Below, piece after piece: positions 33,071 to 41,476 of a stretch of 64,000 bases of DNA. The DNA is from Streptomyces sp. A0958. Its GTDB lineage: Bacteria > Actinomycetota > Actinomycetes > Streptomycetales > Streptomycetaceae. The notes beneath the pieces are model-generated. The model worked only from the letters and a program-made list of their open reading frames with translations. It was not told the origin of the DNA and made no database searches. Every line of letters begins with the position of its first letter. The first letter of the stretch is position 1. The stretch lies in contig NZ_SSBK01000030.1 of the NCBI RefSeq assembly GCF_004795035.1, positions 1 to 64,000 of the forward strand. The letters are read 5' to 3'. The position numbers and the translations under genes were made by a program.

Positions 33071-33988
33071 TTACGCGGGCGGGCGGGCCGCCGTGACGTT
33101 GCGGTAGGCGATCTCGGCGAGCCTCGCCTGACCGTTGCGGCCGGGGTGGAACCAGTCCCACTGGCTGAGCTGCTTGCCGGTGAACCGGTAGTCGAACACC
33201 GCCCCGCCGTCGTACCGGCAGCGGCTGTCCTTCGCACACACCTCGCGCAGCACTTCGTTGTACGCCACGACACGCTCCTGCACGGCCGCGCGGCGGGCGA
33301 CGGCCGCCGCGCCCATGTCGTCCGCGTCACTCAGCATCGACTTGCAGATGCCCAGCTTCCAGATCTGCTTGCCCAGCTGGTTGCCGCGCCCCTGCGACCA
33401 CAGCCGCTTCAGGTCCGGCACGCTCGACACGTACACCTGCGCCTTGGGCGCCCCGCTGCGCAGCCGGCGCATCGACGCCTCGAACGACGTGCGGAAGTCG
33501 TCCACCGGGGTCATCGCCCGCACCGAGTCCCGGCAGGCGTCGTTGGCGCCGATCATCACGGTCACCAGGTCCGGGTCCTCCGCGGCCGCCGCCGCCATCT
33601 GCTCCGGCAGCTGGGACATCCTGGCCCCCGTCTCGGCGTGGTTCCAGGTGTGGTCGGCCGCGCGCGAGGCCCCGAGCAGCCGCACCGCGAGGCTGCGCAC
33701 CGCGGTGTCCGTGCCCGTCGACCAGGACACCTCCGGGCAGTCGGCCAGCACCGAGCAGGCGTCGAACCCGCGCGTGATCGAGTCCCCGACCGCCGCGATG
33801 GACCCGGGGCTCGGGTTCCAGACCGGGCCGGCCGCGGGGGACGCGGGGCGGTCGGCCGGCGCCGACCCCTTCGTCGTCCCGTTGTGCCCCGCGTCACAGC
33901 CGGTCAGCGCCGCCGCACCGACGAACGCCAGGGCCGCCAGCCCGGCCAGTGCGGTGCGCGAGCGGTGCCGTACGGACCGATCCGGCAT
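33071..33988 (-). CDS. SGNH/GDSL-type lipoprotein hydrolase
   Basis: A 305-residue exported enzyme. The N-terminus has a signal peptide ending in the lipobox LTGC (cysteine near residue 31), so it should be lipid-anchored. SGNH-hydrolase blocks follow: AAVGDSITRGFDAC (block I serine), VTVMIGANDACRDS (block III asparagine) and DWFHPGRNGQARLAE (block V with Asp and His). Many cysteines suggest disulfides. Such enzymes are esterases or lipases. ATG 33988 begins MPDRSVRHRSRT. It lies directly upstream of galM, same strand. Confidence 0.85.
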   Translation of the reverse strand: MPDRSVRHRSRTALAGLAALAFVGAAALTGCDAGHNGTTKGSAPADRPASPAAGPVWNPSPGSIAAVGDSITRGFDACSVLADCPEVSWSTGTDTAVRSLAVRLLGASRAADHTWNHAETGARMSQLPEQMAAAAAEDPDLVTVMIGANDACRDSVRAMTPVDDFRTSFEASMRRLRSGAPKAQVYVSSVPDLKRLWSQGRGNQLGKQIWKLGICKSMLSDADDMGAAAVARRAAVQERVVAYNEVLREVCAKDSRCRYDGGAVFDYRFTGKQLSQWDWFHPGRNGQARLAEIAYRNVTAARPPA

Positions 33989-34266
33989 TGCCTGGTCTCC
34001 TCCTGTTCGTGCCCGGACGCTCCGCCACGTGAAGACTGAGCGAAGAAGGGCCCCGGACCGACGGTACGTCACACCTCGGCACCCGGGGCGCGGTAGCTTT
34101 TCCCCGTCGAACCAGTGGCTCCCTCGGACGCCCGGCTCCACTCGGGTGGCATCCGAACATCACACCACGTCACATACTGTCGCTTTTCCGGAGAATAACT
34201 CCCGATGCTGTTTACTGATGACAGGCCGCTGGGGAAGGCGAACCTCGTCCCACACTGGAGGTCCCG

Positions 34267-34761
34267 GTGACGACACGTGGAGTCCTGTACGTTCACTCCG
34301 CACCGCGCGCGCTCTGCCCACACGTCGAGTGGGCGGTGGCGGGTGTCCTCGGTGGGCGGGTGCAGCTGGACTGGATCAGACAGCCGGCCGCGCCGGGCAC
34401 CTGGCGCTCCGAATTCTCCTGGCAGGCCCGCCCCGGCACGGCGTCGAAACTGGCCTCCGCGCTGCGGGGCTGGGACCTCCTGCGCTTCGAGGTGACGGCG
34501 GAGCCGTCTCCCGCGGCGGAGGGCGAGCGCTACAGCTCGACGCCCACGCTGGGCATCTTCCACGCCGTCACCGGCATGCACGGCGACATCCTGGTCCCCG
34601 AGGACCGCCTCCGGGCGGCGCTGGCCCGCTCGCTGGGCGGCGAAACCGACCTGGAGTCGGAGATCGCCAAACTCCTCGGCAAGCCGTGGGACGACGAACT
34701 GGAGTCCTTCCGCCACGCGGGCGAGGGCGCCCCGGTCCGCTGGCTCCACCAGGTGGTGTGA
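34267..34761 (+). CDS. DUF3145 family protein
   Basis: A 164-residue protein of the actinobacterial DUF3145 family. Recognised by RGVLYVHSAPRALCPHVEWA at the start, FSWQARPGTASKLASALRGW in the middle and the C-terminal KPWDDELESFRHAGEGAPVR. It is well conserved in Streptomyces beside the fatty-acid synthesis genes, as here, but its function is unknown. No signal peptide or membrane segment is visible. GTG 34267 has GGAGG six bases upstream. It converges on fabF across a double hairpin. Confidence 0.85.
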   Translation: MTTRGVLYVHSAPRALCPHVEWAVAGVLGGRVQLDWIRQPAAPGTWRSEFSWQARPGTASKLASALRGWDLLRFEVTAEPSPAAEGERYSSTPTLGIFHAVTGMHGDILVPEDRLRAALARSLGGETDLESEIAKLLGKPWDDELESFRHAGEGAPVRWLHQVV

Positions 34762-34802
34762 CCGCCGGGGCGGAATCAAGCCCCCTCCGGCGATCGAGGA
34801 GC

Positions 34803-34871
34803 GGGGGCTCGGGGGGGCGGAGCCCCCAACACGACGACGAAGCCCGCACCCCCCACGGGGGTACGGGCTTC
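34803..34871. terminator. Bidirectional terminators between DUF3145 gene and fabF
   Basis: Two strong hairpins: GGGGGCTC/GAGCCCCC (34803-34810 and 34820-34827) and GAAGCCCG/CGGGCTTC (34839-34846 and 34864-34871). They separate convergent genes. The preceding bases (about 34775-34800) hold a TCAAGCC...CCGGCGATCGAGGA copy of the intergenic repeat found at 28249. Confidence 0.7.
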
Positions 34872-34892
34872 ACACGTACAGCCACAAAGGCG

Positions 34893-36155
34893 TCACACGC
34901 TACGGAACGCCAGCACCACGTTGTGCCCACCGAACCCGAACGAGTTGTTGATCGCCGCGATCGGCCCCTCGGGCAGCGCCCGCGGCTCGCCCCGCACGAT
35001 GTCCGCGTCGACGGACTCGTCCAGGTCCTCGACGTTGATCGTCGGCGGAGCCATCCGGTGGTGCAGCGCCAGGACCGTCGCCACGGTCTCGATGCCGCCC
35101 GCGCCACCCAGCAGGTGACCCGTCATCGACTTCGTCGCGGAGATCGCCACGTGGTCCAGGTCCTCCCCGAGGACCTTGCGCAGGGCCTTGACCTCCGCGA
35201 TGTCGCCCTGGGGCGTGGACGTCGCGTGGGCGTTCAGGTGGGCGATCTCCGACGGCTTCAGGTCCGTCTGGTCCAGCAGGTTCTGCATCGCCGCGGCGAT
35301 ACCGCGACCCGTCGGCTCGGGCTGCGCGATGTGGTGGGCGTCGGCGGAAAGCCCCTGGCCCAGCACCTCGCAGTAGACCCGGGCGCCACGCGCCGCCGCG
35401 TGTTCCGCGGACTCCAGGACGACGACACCGGCACCCTCGCCGAGGACGAAGCCGTCGCGGGCCACGTCGTACGGCCGGGACGCCTTCTCCGGCTCGTCGT
35501 TGTTCTTGGACATCGCCATCATGTTGGCGAACGCGGCGATCGGCAGCGGGTGGATCGCCGCCTCGGTGCCGCCGGCGAGGACCACATCGGCACGGCCGGT
35601 GCGGATCATCTCGACGGCGTAGCCGATCGCCTCGGCCCCGGACGCGCACGCGGAGACCGGGGTGTGGACGCCCGCCTGGGCGTTCACCTCGATACCCACG
35701 TTCGCCGCCGGGCCGTTGGGCATGAGCATGGGCACGGTGTGCGGGGAGACGCGGCGTACGCCCTTCTCCTTCAGCACGTCGTACTGGTCGAGCAGGGTGA
35801 TCACGCCACCGATGCCGGAGGCGATGACCGAACCCAGCCGCTCGGGCTGGATCGATTCGTCCTCACCGGCCTTGCCGGTGAAACCCGCGTCCGCCCACGC
35901 CTCGCGGGCCGCGATCAGCGCGAACTGCGCCGAGCGGTCCAGACGGCGGGCGAGCGGACGGGGCAGGACGTCAGCGGGATCGACGGCCGCCAGGGCCGCG
36001 ATCCGAACAGGCAGTTCGGCGAAACGTTCGCCCTCAAGAGGCTTGACGCCGGAACGTCCGGCCATCAGACCTTCCCAGGTCGATGCGGAATCGCCACCCA
36101 GCGGAGTGGTTGCGCCGATACCGGTGACGACCACGGTGCGATTGGTCGAGTTCAC
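34893..36155 (-). CDS. fabF: Beta-ketoacyl-ACP synthase II
   Basis: A 420-residue elongating ketosynthase of type II fatty-acid synthesis. The nucleophile is in VSACASGAEAIGYA, the two catalytic histidines in LNAHATSTPQGD and KSMTGHLLGGAGG, and the family ending NNSFGFGGHNVVL is present. It condenses malonyl-ACP with acyl-ACP. GTG 36155 begins MNSTNRTVVV; a start further upstream lacks support. It is the last gene of fasR-fabD-fabH-acpP-fabF, the order known in Streptomyces. Confidence 0.95.
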   Translation of the reverse strand: MNSTNRTVVVTGIGATTPLGGDSASTWEGLMAGRSGVKPLEGERFAELPVRIAALAAVDPADVLPRPLARRLDRSAQFALIAAREAWADAGFTGKAGEDESIQPERLGSVIASGIGGVITLLDQYDVLKEKGVRRVSPHTVPMLMPNGPAANVGIEVNAQAGVHTPVSACASGAEAIGYAVEMIRTGRADVVLAGGTEAAIHPLPIAAFANMMAMSKNNDEPEKASRPYDVARDGFVLGEGAGVVVLESAEHAAARGARVYCEVLGQGLSADAHHIAQPEPTGRGIAAAMQNLLDQTDLKPSEIAHLNAHATSTPQGDIAEVKALRKVLGEDLDHVAISATKSMTGHLLGGAGGIETVATVLALHHRMAPPTINVEDLDESVDADIVRGEPRALPEGPIAAINNSFGFGGHNVVLAFRSV

Positions 36156-36232
36156 TGGAAAATCTTCTCCACGTGTAGGGGGTCGTGAATCAGCGGCGCC
36201 ACCGCCGGGTGGCGACACACGATCCGGCTGGA

Positions 36233-36481
36233 TCAGGCCTGGTGCTTGAGGATGTAGTCCGCGGCGTCGCCGACGGTCTTGAGGTTCTTGACGTCCTCGT
36301 CGGGGATCTTCACGTCGAAGCGCTCCTCGGCGGCGACGACGACCTCGACCATGGACAGCGAGTCGACGTCCAGGTCGTCCGTGAAGGACTTGTCCAGCTG
36401 GACGTCCTCGGTCGGAATACCGGCGATCTCGTTGACGATCTCGGCGAGACCTTCGACGATCTCTTCCTGCGTGGCGGCCAT
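36233..36481 (-). CDS. acpP: Acyl carrier protein of fatty-acid synthesis
   Basis: An 82-residue ACP with the canonical attachment site DLDVDSLSMVEVV, serine in DSL. Helices EEIVEGLAEIVNEIAG and AEERFDVKIPDEDVKNLKT match primary-metabolism ACPs. It carries growing acyl chains for FabH, FabF and FabD in the same operon. The canonical DSL contrasts with the NST loop of the cluster carrier protein at 15690. Start ATG 36481 has GAAGGAG upstream. Confidence 0.95.
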   Translation of the reverse strand: MAATQEEIVEGLAEIVNEIAGIPTEDVQLDKSFTDDLDVDSLSMVEVVVAAEERFDVKIPDEDVKNLKTVGDAADYILKHQA

Positions 36482-36544
36482 GTCGGCGCTCCTTCGGTGT
36501 TTATCTGCTGGGTTCGGGCGTCCGGGCGAAAAGACCCGGTGTGC

Positions 36545-37546
36545 CTAGGGGAGAGTAACGACCGTCGCGGCGTAGACGAGACCCGCCCCGAAGCCGATGA
36601 CGAGCGCGGTGTCGCCGCTCTTCGCCTGACCGGTCGCCAGAAGCCGCTCCATCGCGAGCGGAATCGAGGCGGCGGAGGTGTTGCCGGTGGTCTCCACGTC
36701 ACGGGCGACCGTGACGCTCTCCGGCAGCTTCAGGGTCTTCACCATCGAGTCGATGATCCGCATGTTGGCCTGGTGCGGGATGAAGACGTCCAGGTCTTCC
36801 GGGGCGATCCCGGCCGCGTCCAGCGCCTGCTGGGCGACCTTCGCCATCTCGAAGACGGCCCAGCGGAACACCGCCTGGCCCTCCTGCGTGATGGCGGGGA
36901 ACTTCTCCGGACGGTCGGCGTGGAAGGCGTCCCACGCCACGGTCTGCTTGATCGTCTCGGACTTGTCGCCCTCGGAGCCCCAGACGGTCGGGCCTATGGC
37001 GGGCACCTGGGACGGGCCCACGATGACCGCTCCGGCGCCGTCGCCGAACAGGAACGCCGTCGCCCGGTCGGTCAGGTCGGTGAGGTCGCTCAGCCGCTCC
37101 ACGCCGATGACGAGCACGTACTCTGCCGAGCCCTCGACGATCATGCCCTTGGCGAGGGTCAGCCCGTAGCCGAAGCCCGCACAGCCGGCCGAGATGTCGA
37201 ACGCGGCGGGCTTGCCGGCACCGACCTTGTGGGCGATCTCGGTCGCGATGGCCGGGGTCTGCTTGAAGTGCGAGACGGTGGAGACGATGACCCCGCCGAT
37301 CTGCTCCGGGGTGATCCCGGCGTCCGCGATGGCCTTGCCCGCCGCCTCGACGGACATCGCGGCCACGGTCTCCTCGTCGGAGGCCCAGTGGCGGGTCGCG
37401 ATGCCGGAGCGGGAGCGAATCCACTCGTCGGACGAGTCGATCGTCTCCAGGATGACCTCGTTGGGCACCACCCGGGTCGGGCGGTAGCCGCCGACACCCA
37501 TGATCCGCGCGTACGGCGCGCCCTGGCTGGGCTTGATCTTCGACAT
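36545..37546 (-). CDS. fabH: Beta-ketoacyl-ACP synthase III
   Basis: A 333-residue initiating ketosynthase. The triad is visible as Cys in SAGCAGFGYGL, His in FIPHQANMRII and Asn in TTGNTSAASIP. It condenses a branched or acetyl-CoA starter with malonyl-ACP and so sets the branched fatty acids typical of Streptomyces. It lies 13 bases downstream of fabD and upstream of acpP. Start ATG 37546 follows a GGAG site. Confidence 0.95.
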   Translation of the reverse strand: MSKIKPSQGAPYARIMGVGGYRPTRVVPNEVILETIDSSDEWIRSRSGIATRHWASDEETVAAMSVEAAGKAIADAGITPEQIGGVIVSTVSHFKQTPAIATEIAHKVGAGKPAAFDISAGCAGFGYGLTLAKGMIVEGSAEYVLVIGVERLSDLTDLTDRATAFLFGDGAGAVIVGPSQVPAIGPTVWGSEGDKSETIKQTVAWDAFHADRPEKFPAITQEGQAVFRWAVFEMAKVAQQALDAAGIAPEDLDVFIPHQANMRIIDSMVKTLKLPESVTVARDVETTGNTSAASIPLAMERLLATGQAKSGDTALVIGFGAGLVYAATVVTLP

Positions 37547-37559
37547 GCTCTCGGGCTCC

Positions 37560-38480
37560 TTAGGCGCCCGCGTGCTCAGCGATGAGCGCGCGGGCCGCGT
37601 CGAGGTCGTCGGGGGTCTTGAGCGCGAGGGTCCGGACGCCGGGCAGCGCCCGCTTGGCCAGGCCGGTGAGCGTGCCGCCGGGGCAGACCTCGATGAGCGC
37701 GGTGACGCCGAGTTCCTTGAACGTCTCCATGCACAGGTCCCAGCGCACCGGGTTGGCGACCTGGCCGACGAGGCGGGTGACGACCTCGCGGCCGGTCGCG
37801 ACGGTCTTGCCGTCGGCGTTCGAGATGTACGTCACAGTCGGGTCGGACACGTCCAGGTCCCCGGCGGCGGCGCGCAGCCGCTCGACGGCGGGAGCCATGT
37901 GGTGCGTGTGGAACGCGCCGGCCACCTTCAGGGGCACCACGCGGCGCACACCCTCCGGCCTGTCCTCGGTGAGCGCGGCGATCTGCTCGGCGGTGCCGGC
38001 GGCGACGATCTGACCGGCCCCGTTGACGTTCGCCGGGGTCAGCCCGAGCTTTTCCAGGTGAGCCACGGTGACCTCGGGGTCGCCGCCGAGCAGCGCCGCC
38101 ATGCCGGTCTCCGTGACCGCGGCGGCCTCGGCCATGCCGAGCCCACGGGTGCGTACGAAGCGGAGCGCGGCCTCCTCGCCGACGACTCCGGCGAGAGCGG
38201 CGGCGGTGATCTCACCGACGCTGTGGCCCGCGACGGCACCCGGCGACGCGTCGAGCGCGGCGGCCGAGAGCAGACCGGCGGCCACCAGCAGCGGCTGGGC
38301 CACCGCGGTGTCGCGGATCTCCTCCGCGTCCGCCTTGGTGCCGTAGTGGGCGAGGTCGAGCCCGATGGCGTCGGACCAGGCCGCGATGCGGTCGGTGGCA
38401 CCGGGGAGGTCGAGCCAGGGAGTCAGGAAGCCGGGCGTCTGAGCGCCTTGGCCGGGAGCGACGAGTACGAGCACCCTCAC
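37560..38480 (-). CDS. fabD: Malonyl-CoA:ACP transacylase
   Basis: A 306-residue acyltransferase. VAPGQGAQTPG opens the protein, VAGHSVGEITAAAL holds the active-site serine, and GAFHTHHMAP holds the catalytic histidine. It loads malonyl units onto ACP. Start GTG 38480. It is the first biosynthetic gene after fasR, and the 83-base gap between them (38481-38563) is where FasR is known to bind in S. coelicolor. The gap has an AT-rich TTGTTGATGTCCGACAA dyad on the plus strand. Confidence 0.95.
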   Translation of the reverse strand: MRVLVLVAPGQGAQTPGFLTPWLDLPGATDRIAAWSDAIGLDLAHYGTKADAEEIRDTAVAQPLLVAAGLLSAAALDASPGAVAGHSVGEITAAALAGVVGEEAALRFVRTRGLGMAEAAAVTETGMAALLGGDPEVTVAHLEKLGLTPANVNGAGQIVAAGTAEQIAALTEDRPEGVRRVVPLKVAGAFHTHHMAPAVERLRAAAGDLDVSDPTVTYISNADGKTVATGREVVTRLVGQVANPVRWDLCMETFKELGVTALIEVCPGGTLTGLAKRALPGVRTLALKTPDDLDAARALIAEHAGA

Positions 38481-38563
38481 ACTCTCTCTTGTGAACGGTC
38501 CGGAACACCCGTGGGGACAGGGACGAAGAACCGTAGGGGGAATTGTTGATGTCCGACAAAAGT
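38481..38563 (-). promoter_or_regulatory. fabD promoter region, probable FasR target
   Basis: This gap between fasR and fabD contains the imperfect dyad TTGTTGATGTCCGACAA near 38543-38559, unusually AT-rich for the region. FasR is known from published work in S. coelicolor to bind upstream of fabD and activate the operon. The exact site here is inferred from position and symmetry. Confidence 0.45.
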
Positions 38564-39769
38564 CTAGGACTGTACATCCCGGTCGGCCAGACGCCCCAGG
38601 ATCAGGGCGATTCGCAGAGTGAACGCCGAGCGGACATCGGAAGGCGACCAGCCGGTGACGTCTGTCACACGTCGGAGCCGGTAGCGCACGGTGTTGGGAT
38701 GCACGAACAGCATCCTGGCCGCGCCTTCGAGGCTGCTCGCCTGCTCCAGATACACACTCAAAGTCTCCAGGAGCGCTGAGCCCGCTTCTTCGAGCGGTCT
38801 GTAGATCTCCTCCACCAACTGCTCGCGCGCGGCCGGGTCACCCGCCATCGCGCGCTCCGGCAGGAGATCGTCCGCGAGCACCGGCCTCGGCGCGTCCTGC
38901 CAGGCACCGCACGCCTTGAGCCCGGCGGCCGCCGCCTGCGCGGACCGGGTCGCGGCCAGCAGGTCCGCCACCACGGGACCGGCCACCACGGGGCCCGCCG
39001 CATACGGTCCGATCAGGGCCTTCGCGACCTGGAGCGGGTTGTCGCTGCCGCCCGCGATGACGACCAGGCGGTTGCCGAGCACCCCCGTGAGCACCTGGAG
39101 CTTTGCGTGCCGGGCGGCCCGACGGATCGCCTCCACGGTCAGCTCGCTGTCCCCGTCCGGGGCCGTGCCGAGCAGCACGCACACGTGCTCCGGCGAGTTC
39201 CAGCCGAGCGCGGCGGCCCGGGACACCGCACCCTCGTCGGCCTCCCCGGACAGCACCGCGTTCACCACGAGTGATTCCAGCCGGGCGTCCCAGGCGCCCC
39301 GGGCCTCGGCGGCCTGCGCGTACACCTGGGCGGTCGCGAAGGCGATCTCCCGGGCGTAGACGAGCAGCGCCTCGCGCAGCACCGACTCGTCGCCGGGCGC
39401 GGCGACCTCGTCGATCGCGGCCTCCATGACCTCGATCGTCGTCCGCACCATCTCGACGGTCTGCCGCAGCGTGATCGCCCGGGTCAGCTCGCGCGGGGCC
39501 GTCCCGAAGACGTCCGTCGAGATCGCCTGCGGGGTCTCCGGGTGCCGGAACCACTCGGTGAACGCGGCGATACCGGCCTGGGCGACCAGGCCGATCCACG
39601 ACCGGTTCTCCGGAGGCATCGCCCGGTACCACGGCAGCGACTCGTCCATGCGGGCGATCGCGTTCGCGGCCAGCCGGCCGGAGGACTGCTCCAGCCGCTT
39701 CAGGGTCGCGGCATGGAGATGGGCGGCGTTCGCAGCGGGCTGCTCAGGATCGGGTCGGGGCACGGACAC
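38564..39769 (-). CDS. fasR: Fatty-acid operon activator FasR (PucR-type HTH)
   Basis: A 401-residue regulator with a C-terminal PucR-type helix-turn-helix (SLEGAARMLFVHPNTVRYRL, RRVTDVTGWSPSDVRSAFTL) and a long N-terminal sensory region (AANAIARMDESLPWYRAMPP, WIGLVAQAGIAAFTEWFRHP). Position directly upstream of fabD-fabH-acpP-fabF identifies it as FasR, the activator of fatty-acid synthesis in Streptomyces. It starts at GTG or ATG 39769, and the 106-base gap to the divergent pirin gene should carry its promoter. Confidence 0.9.
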   Translation of the reverse strand: MSVPRPDPEQPAANAAHLHAATLKRLEQSSGRLAANAIARMDESLPWYRAMPPENRSWIGLVAQAGIAAFTEWFRHPETPQAISTDVFGTAPRELTRAITLRQTVEMVRTTIEVMEAAIDEVAAPGDESVLREALLVYAREIAFATAQVYAQAAEARGAWDARLESLVVNAVLSGEADEGAVSRAAALGWNSPEHVCVLLGTAPDGDSELTVEAIRRAARHAKLQVLTGVLGNRLVVIAGGSDNPLQVAKALIGPYAAGPVVAGPVVADLLAATRSAQAAAAGLKACGAWQDAPRPVLADDLLPERAMAGDPAAREQLVEEIYRPLEEAGSALLETLSVYLEQASSLEGAARMLFVHPNTVRYRLRRVTDVTGWSPSDVRSAFTLRIALILGRLADRDVQS

Positions 39770-39875
39770 AAGACTGCCTTATCCGGACGGAGGCACGGAG
39801 GGCCGGGGCCGGTGGCGGGTCGTGCCGCCCGGCAGCGGGCTCCCTCCGGGCCCCCGGCGGGGCTACCGTGGACAG

Positions 39876-40532
39876 GTGATTTCCGTACACCGCGCGGGCG
39901 ACCGGTTCGAGGGCGGGGACGAGGCGGCCGGTATCTCCTCCCGGCACTCCTTCTCCTTCGGCTCCTTCTACGACCCCGACAACCTCCGTTTCGGCCCGAT
40001 CCTCGCCTGCAACGAGGAACGCCTCGCCCCCGGCGCGGGCTTCGAGGAGCACCCGCACAGCCACACCGAGATCGTCACCTGGGTCGTCGAGGGCGAGCTG
40101 ACCCACCGCGACTCGGCCGGTCACGCCACGGTCGTACGCGCCGGGGACGTCCAGCACCTCAGCGCCGCCTCCGGCGTCCGCCACGTCGAACGCAACGACG
40201 GCGAAACCCCGCTGACGTTCCTTCAGATGTGGCTGGCCCCCTTGGAGCCCGGCGGCGAGCCCTCGTACACGACCGTCCCCGGCATCGCCGACTCCACCCC
40301 GTACGCCCTCCCCGAGGCCGGGGCCATGCTCCACGTGCGGCGGCTCGCGGAGGGCGAGCGCGCGGCCGTCCCGGACGCTCCGCGCGTGTACGTCCATGCC
40401 GTGCGCGGCGCGATACGCGTCGGCGGCGAGGAACTGACGGCGGGCGACGCGGCCCGGATCACCGGCGAGGCCGGGCTCGAACTGGTCGCGGCGGGGAACG
40501 CCGAGGTGCTGGTCTGGGAGCTGCCCGCCTGA
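39876..40532 (+). CDS. Pirin family protein
   Basis: A 218-residue bicupin. The N-terminal cupin has the metal-binding pattern GFEEHPHSHTEIVTWVVEGE and HLSAASGVRHVERND, with the histidines and glutamate of iron-binding pirins. The C-terminal half (VYVHAVRGAIRVGG) is the second cupin. Pirins may act as quercetinases or as redox-sensing regulators; Streptomyces pirins have been linked to central metabolism. GTG 39876 is preceded by a GGACAG site. It diverges from fasR. Confidence 0.85.
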   Translation: MISVHRAGDRFEGGDEAAGISSRHSFSFGSFYDPDNLRFGPILACNEERLAPGAGFEEHPHSHTEIVTWVVEGELTHRDSAGHATVVRAGDVQHLSAASGVRHVERNDGETPLTFLQMWLAPLEPGGEPSYTTVPGIADSTPYALPEAGAMLHVRRLAEGERAAVPDAPRVYVHAVRGAIRVGGEELTAGDAARITGEAGLELVAAGNAEVLVWELPA

Positions 40533-40544
40533 GGTGCCGCCGGC

Positions 40545-41126
40545 CTACCGGCGCCACATCGACCACATCGGCGGCCCGGCCCGGAACGTCATCTCCTCCC
40601 GCACCTCGAACCCGTGCCGCCGGTAGAACGTCAGGTTGCGGCTGTTGCTCGACTCCAGGAACACCGGCCGCCCGTCCGCGTCGGCCCGGTCCAACAGCCC
40701 GCCCAGCACCCGCGACCCGCGCCCGGTGCCGCGCGCGTCAACGTGGGTGCCGATGTACTCCACGTACCAGTGCGCCGGTTGAGTCGGGTGGCGGTGCTCC
40801 AGCGCGAGCAGCCGCATCCCCGTACGAGGCAGTTGGGCCCGCCCCGCCCGCAGCAGCGTGCCCGCGTTGCGCAGCAGGTAGCTCGCCGGCAGCTTCCACG
40901 CGCCGGGCTCCGCCCAGACCGCCGCCACCGTGCGGTCCGCGTCCGTCCACACCCGGCCCGCCGGGACCTGCTGGGCCAGATGCGCGGTGAACAGCAGCCG
41001 CAGCCGCCGGTCCCGGTCGCGGGGCATCAGCCACGACCAGACCGGGTCCTCGGCGTACGCGCTGGCCAGGACCCCGGCGAGCGCGGGGACGTCGGACGCG
41101 GTGGCGCGGACCATGTCGTCGCTCAT
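40545..41126 (-). CDS. GNAT-family N-acetyltransferase
   Basis: A 193-residue acetyltransferase. HWYVEYIGTHVDARGTGRGS supplies the acetyl-CoA-binding R/QxxGxG/A segment (ARGTGRGS), VFLESSNSRNLTFYRRHGF is the motif B region, and the N-terminus MVRATASDVPALAGVLASAY is typical for the family. The substrate is unknown. It converges on the pirin gene with a 12-base gap. Confidence 0.85.
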   Translation of the reverse strand: MSDDMVRATASDVPALAGVLASAYAEDPVWSWLMPRDRDRRLRLLFTAHLAQQVPAGRVWTDADRTVAAVWAEPGAWKLPASYLLRNAGTLLRAGRAQLPRTGMRLLALEHRHPTQPAHWYVEYIGTHVDARGTGRGSRVLGGLLDRADADGRPVFLESSNSRNLTFYRRHGFEVREEMTFRAGPPMWSMWRR

Positions 41127-41168
41127 GGCCGGGGAGCGTAGCGCCGCCGGGGGGTGCGGGGGAACGCA

Positions 41169-41206
41169 AAGGGCCCGGGAGACCTGTGCGGTCTTCCCGG
41201 GCCCTT
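41169..41206. terminator. Strong terminator between the GNAT gene and the DUF397 gene
   Basis: Arms AAGGGCCCGGGAGAC (41169-41183) and GTCTTCCCGGGCCCTT (41191-41206) pair over about 15 bases with a 7-base loop. It lies just after the end of the leftward DUF397 gene and before the start of the leftward GNAT gene, so it should end transcription of the WhiJ-like operon. Confidence 0.8.
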
Positions 41207-41212
41207 GAGCTG

Positions 41213-41476
41213 TTAAAGCCCGGCGACGAAGGTGCGCCAGGCGGCGGCACCGATGACGACGACGGGGCCGTCCTGCACCTTGCTGTCACGAACGGGCACG
41301 GAGGCGGCGCAGCCGTCCTGTACCTCGACGCACTCGCCGCCTCTGTCGCCGCTGTAGGACGACTTACGCCACGCAGCGGCGCCGGTCACGGTGCACTCGA
41401 CGCACTCGCCGCCGGTGCTTCCGCTGTAGCTGGACTTACGCCACTGCGAAGCCTTCAGCTCGGGGCCGGTCTCCAT
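41213..41476 (-). CDS. DUF397 protein with duplicated motif
   Basis: An 87-residue DUF397 protein. The family signature (WRKSSYSG followed by GGECVE) occurs twice: QWRKSSYSGSTGGECVE at the N-terminus and AWRKSSYSGDRGGECVE 25 residues later. The second is followed by the normal DSKVQDGPVVVI and AWRTFVAGL tail. Single-copy DUF397 proteins are usually 60-70 residues. They pair with Scr1/WhiJ-type HTH proteins and may act as their antagonists. Its start lies 41 bases inside the HTH gene, so it is translationally coupled. Confidence 0.85.
   Translation of the reverse strand: METGPELKASQWRKSSYSGSTGGECVECTVTGAAAWRKSSYSGDRGGECVEVQDGCAASVPVRDSKVQDGPVVVIGAAAWRTFVAGL

Noticed and set aside
33258..36188. 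Plus-strand frame of 976 codons
   Set aside because: Runs antisense across the SGNH lipoprotein and fabF, and over DUF3145 in another frame; no family motifs.
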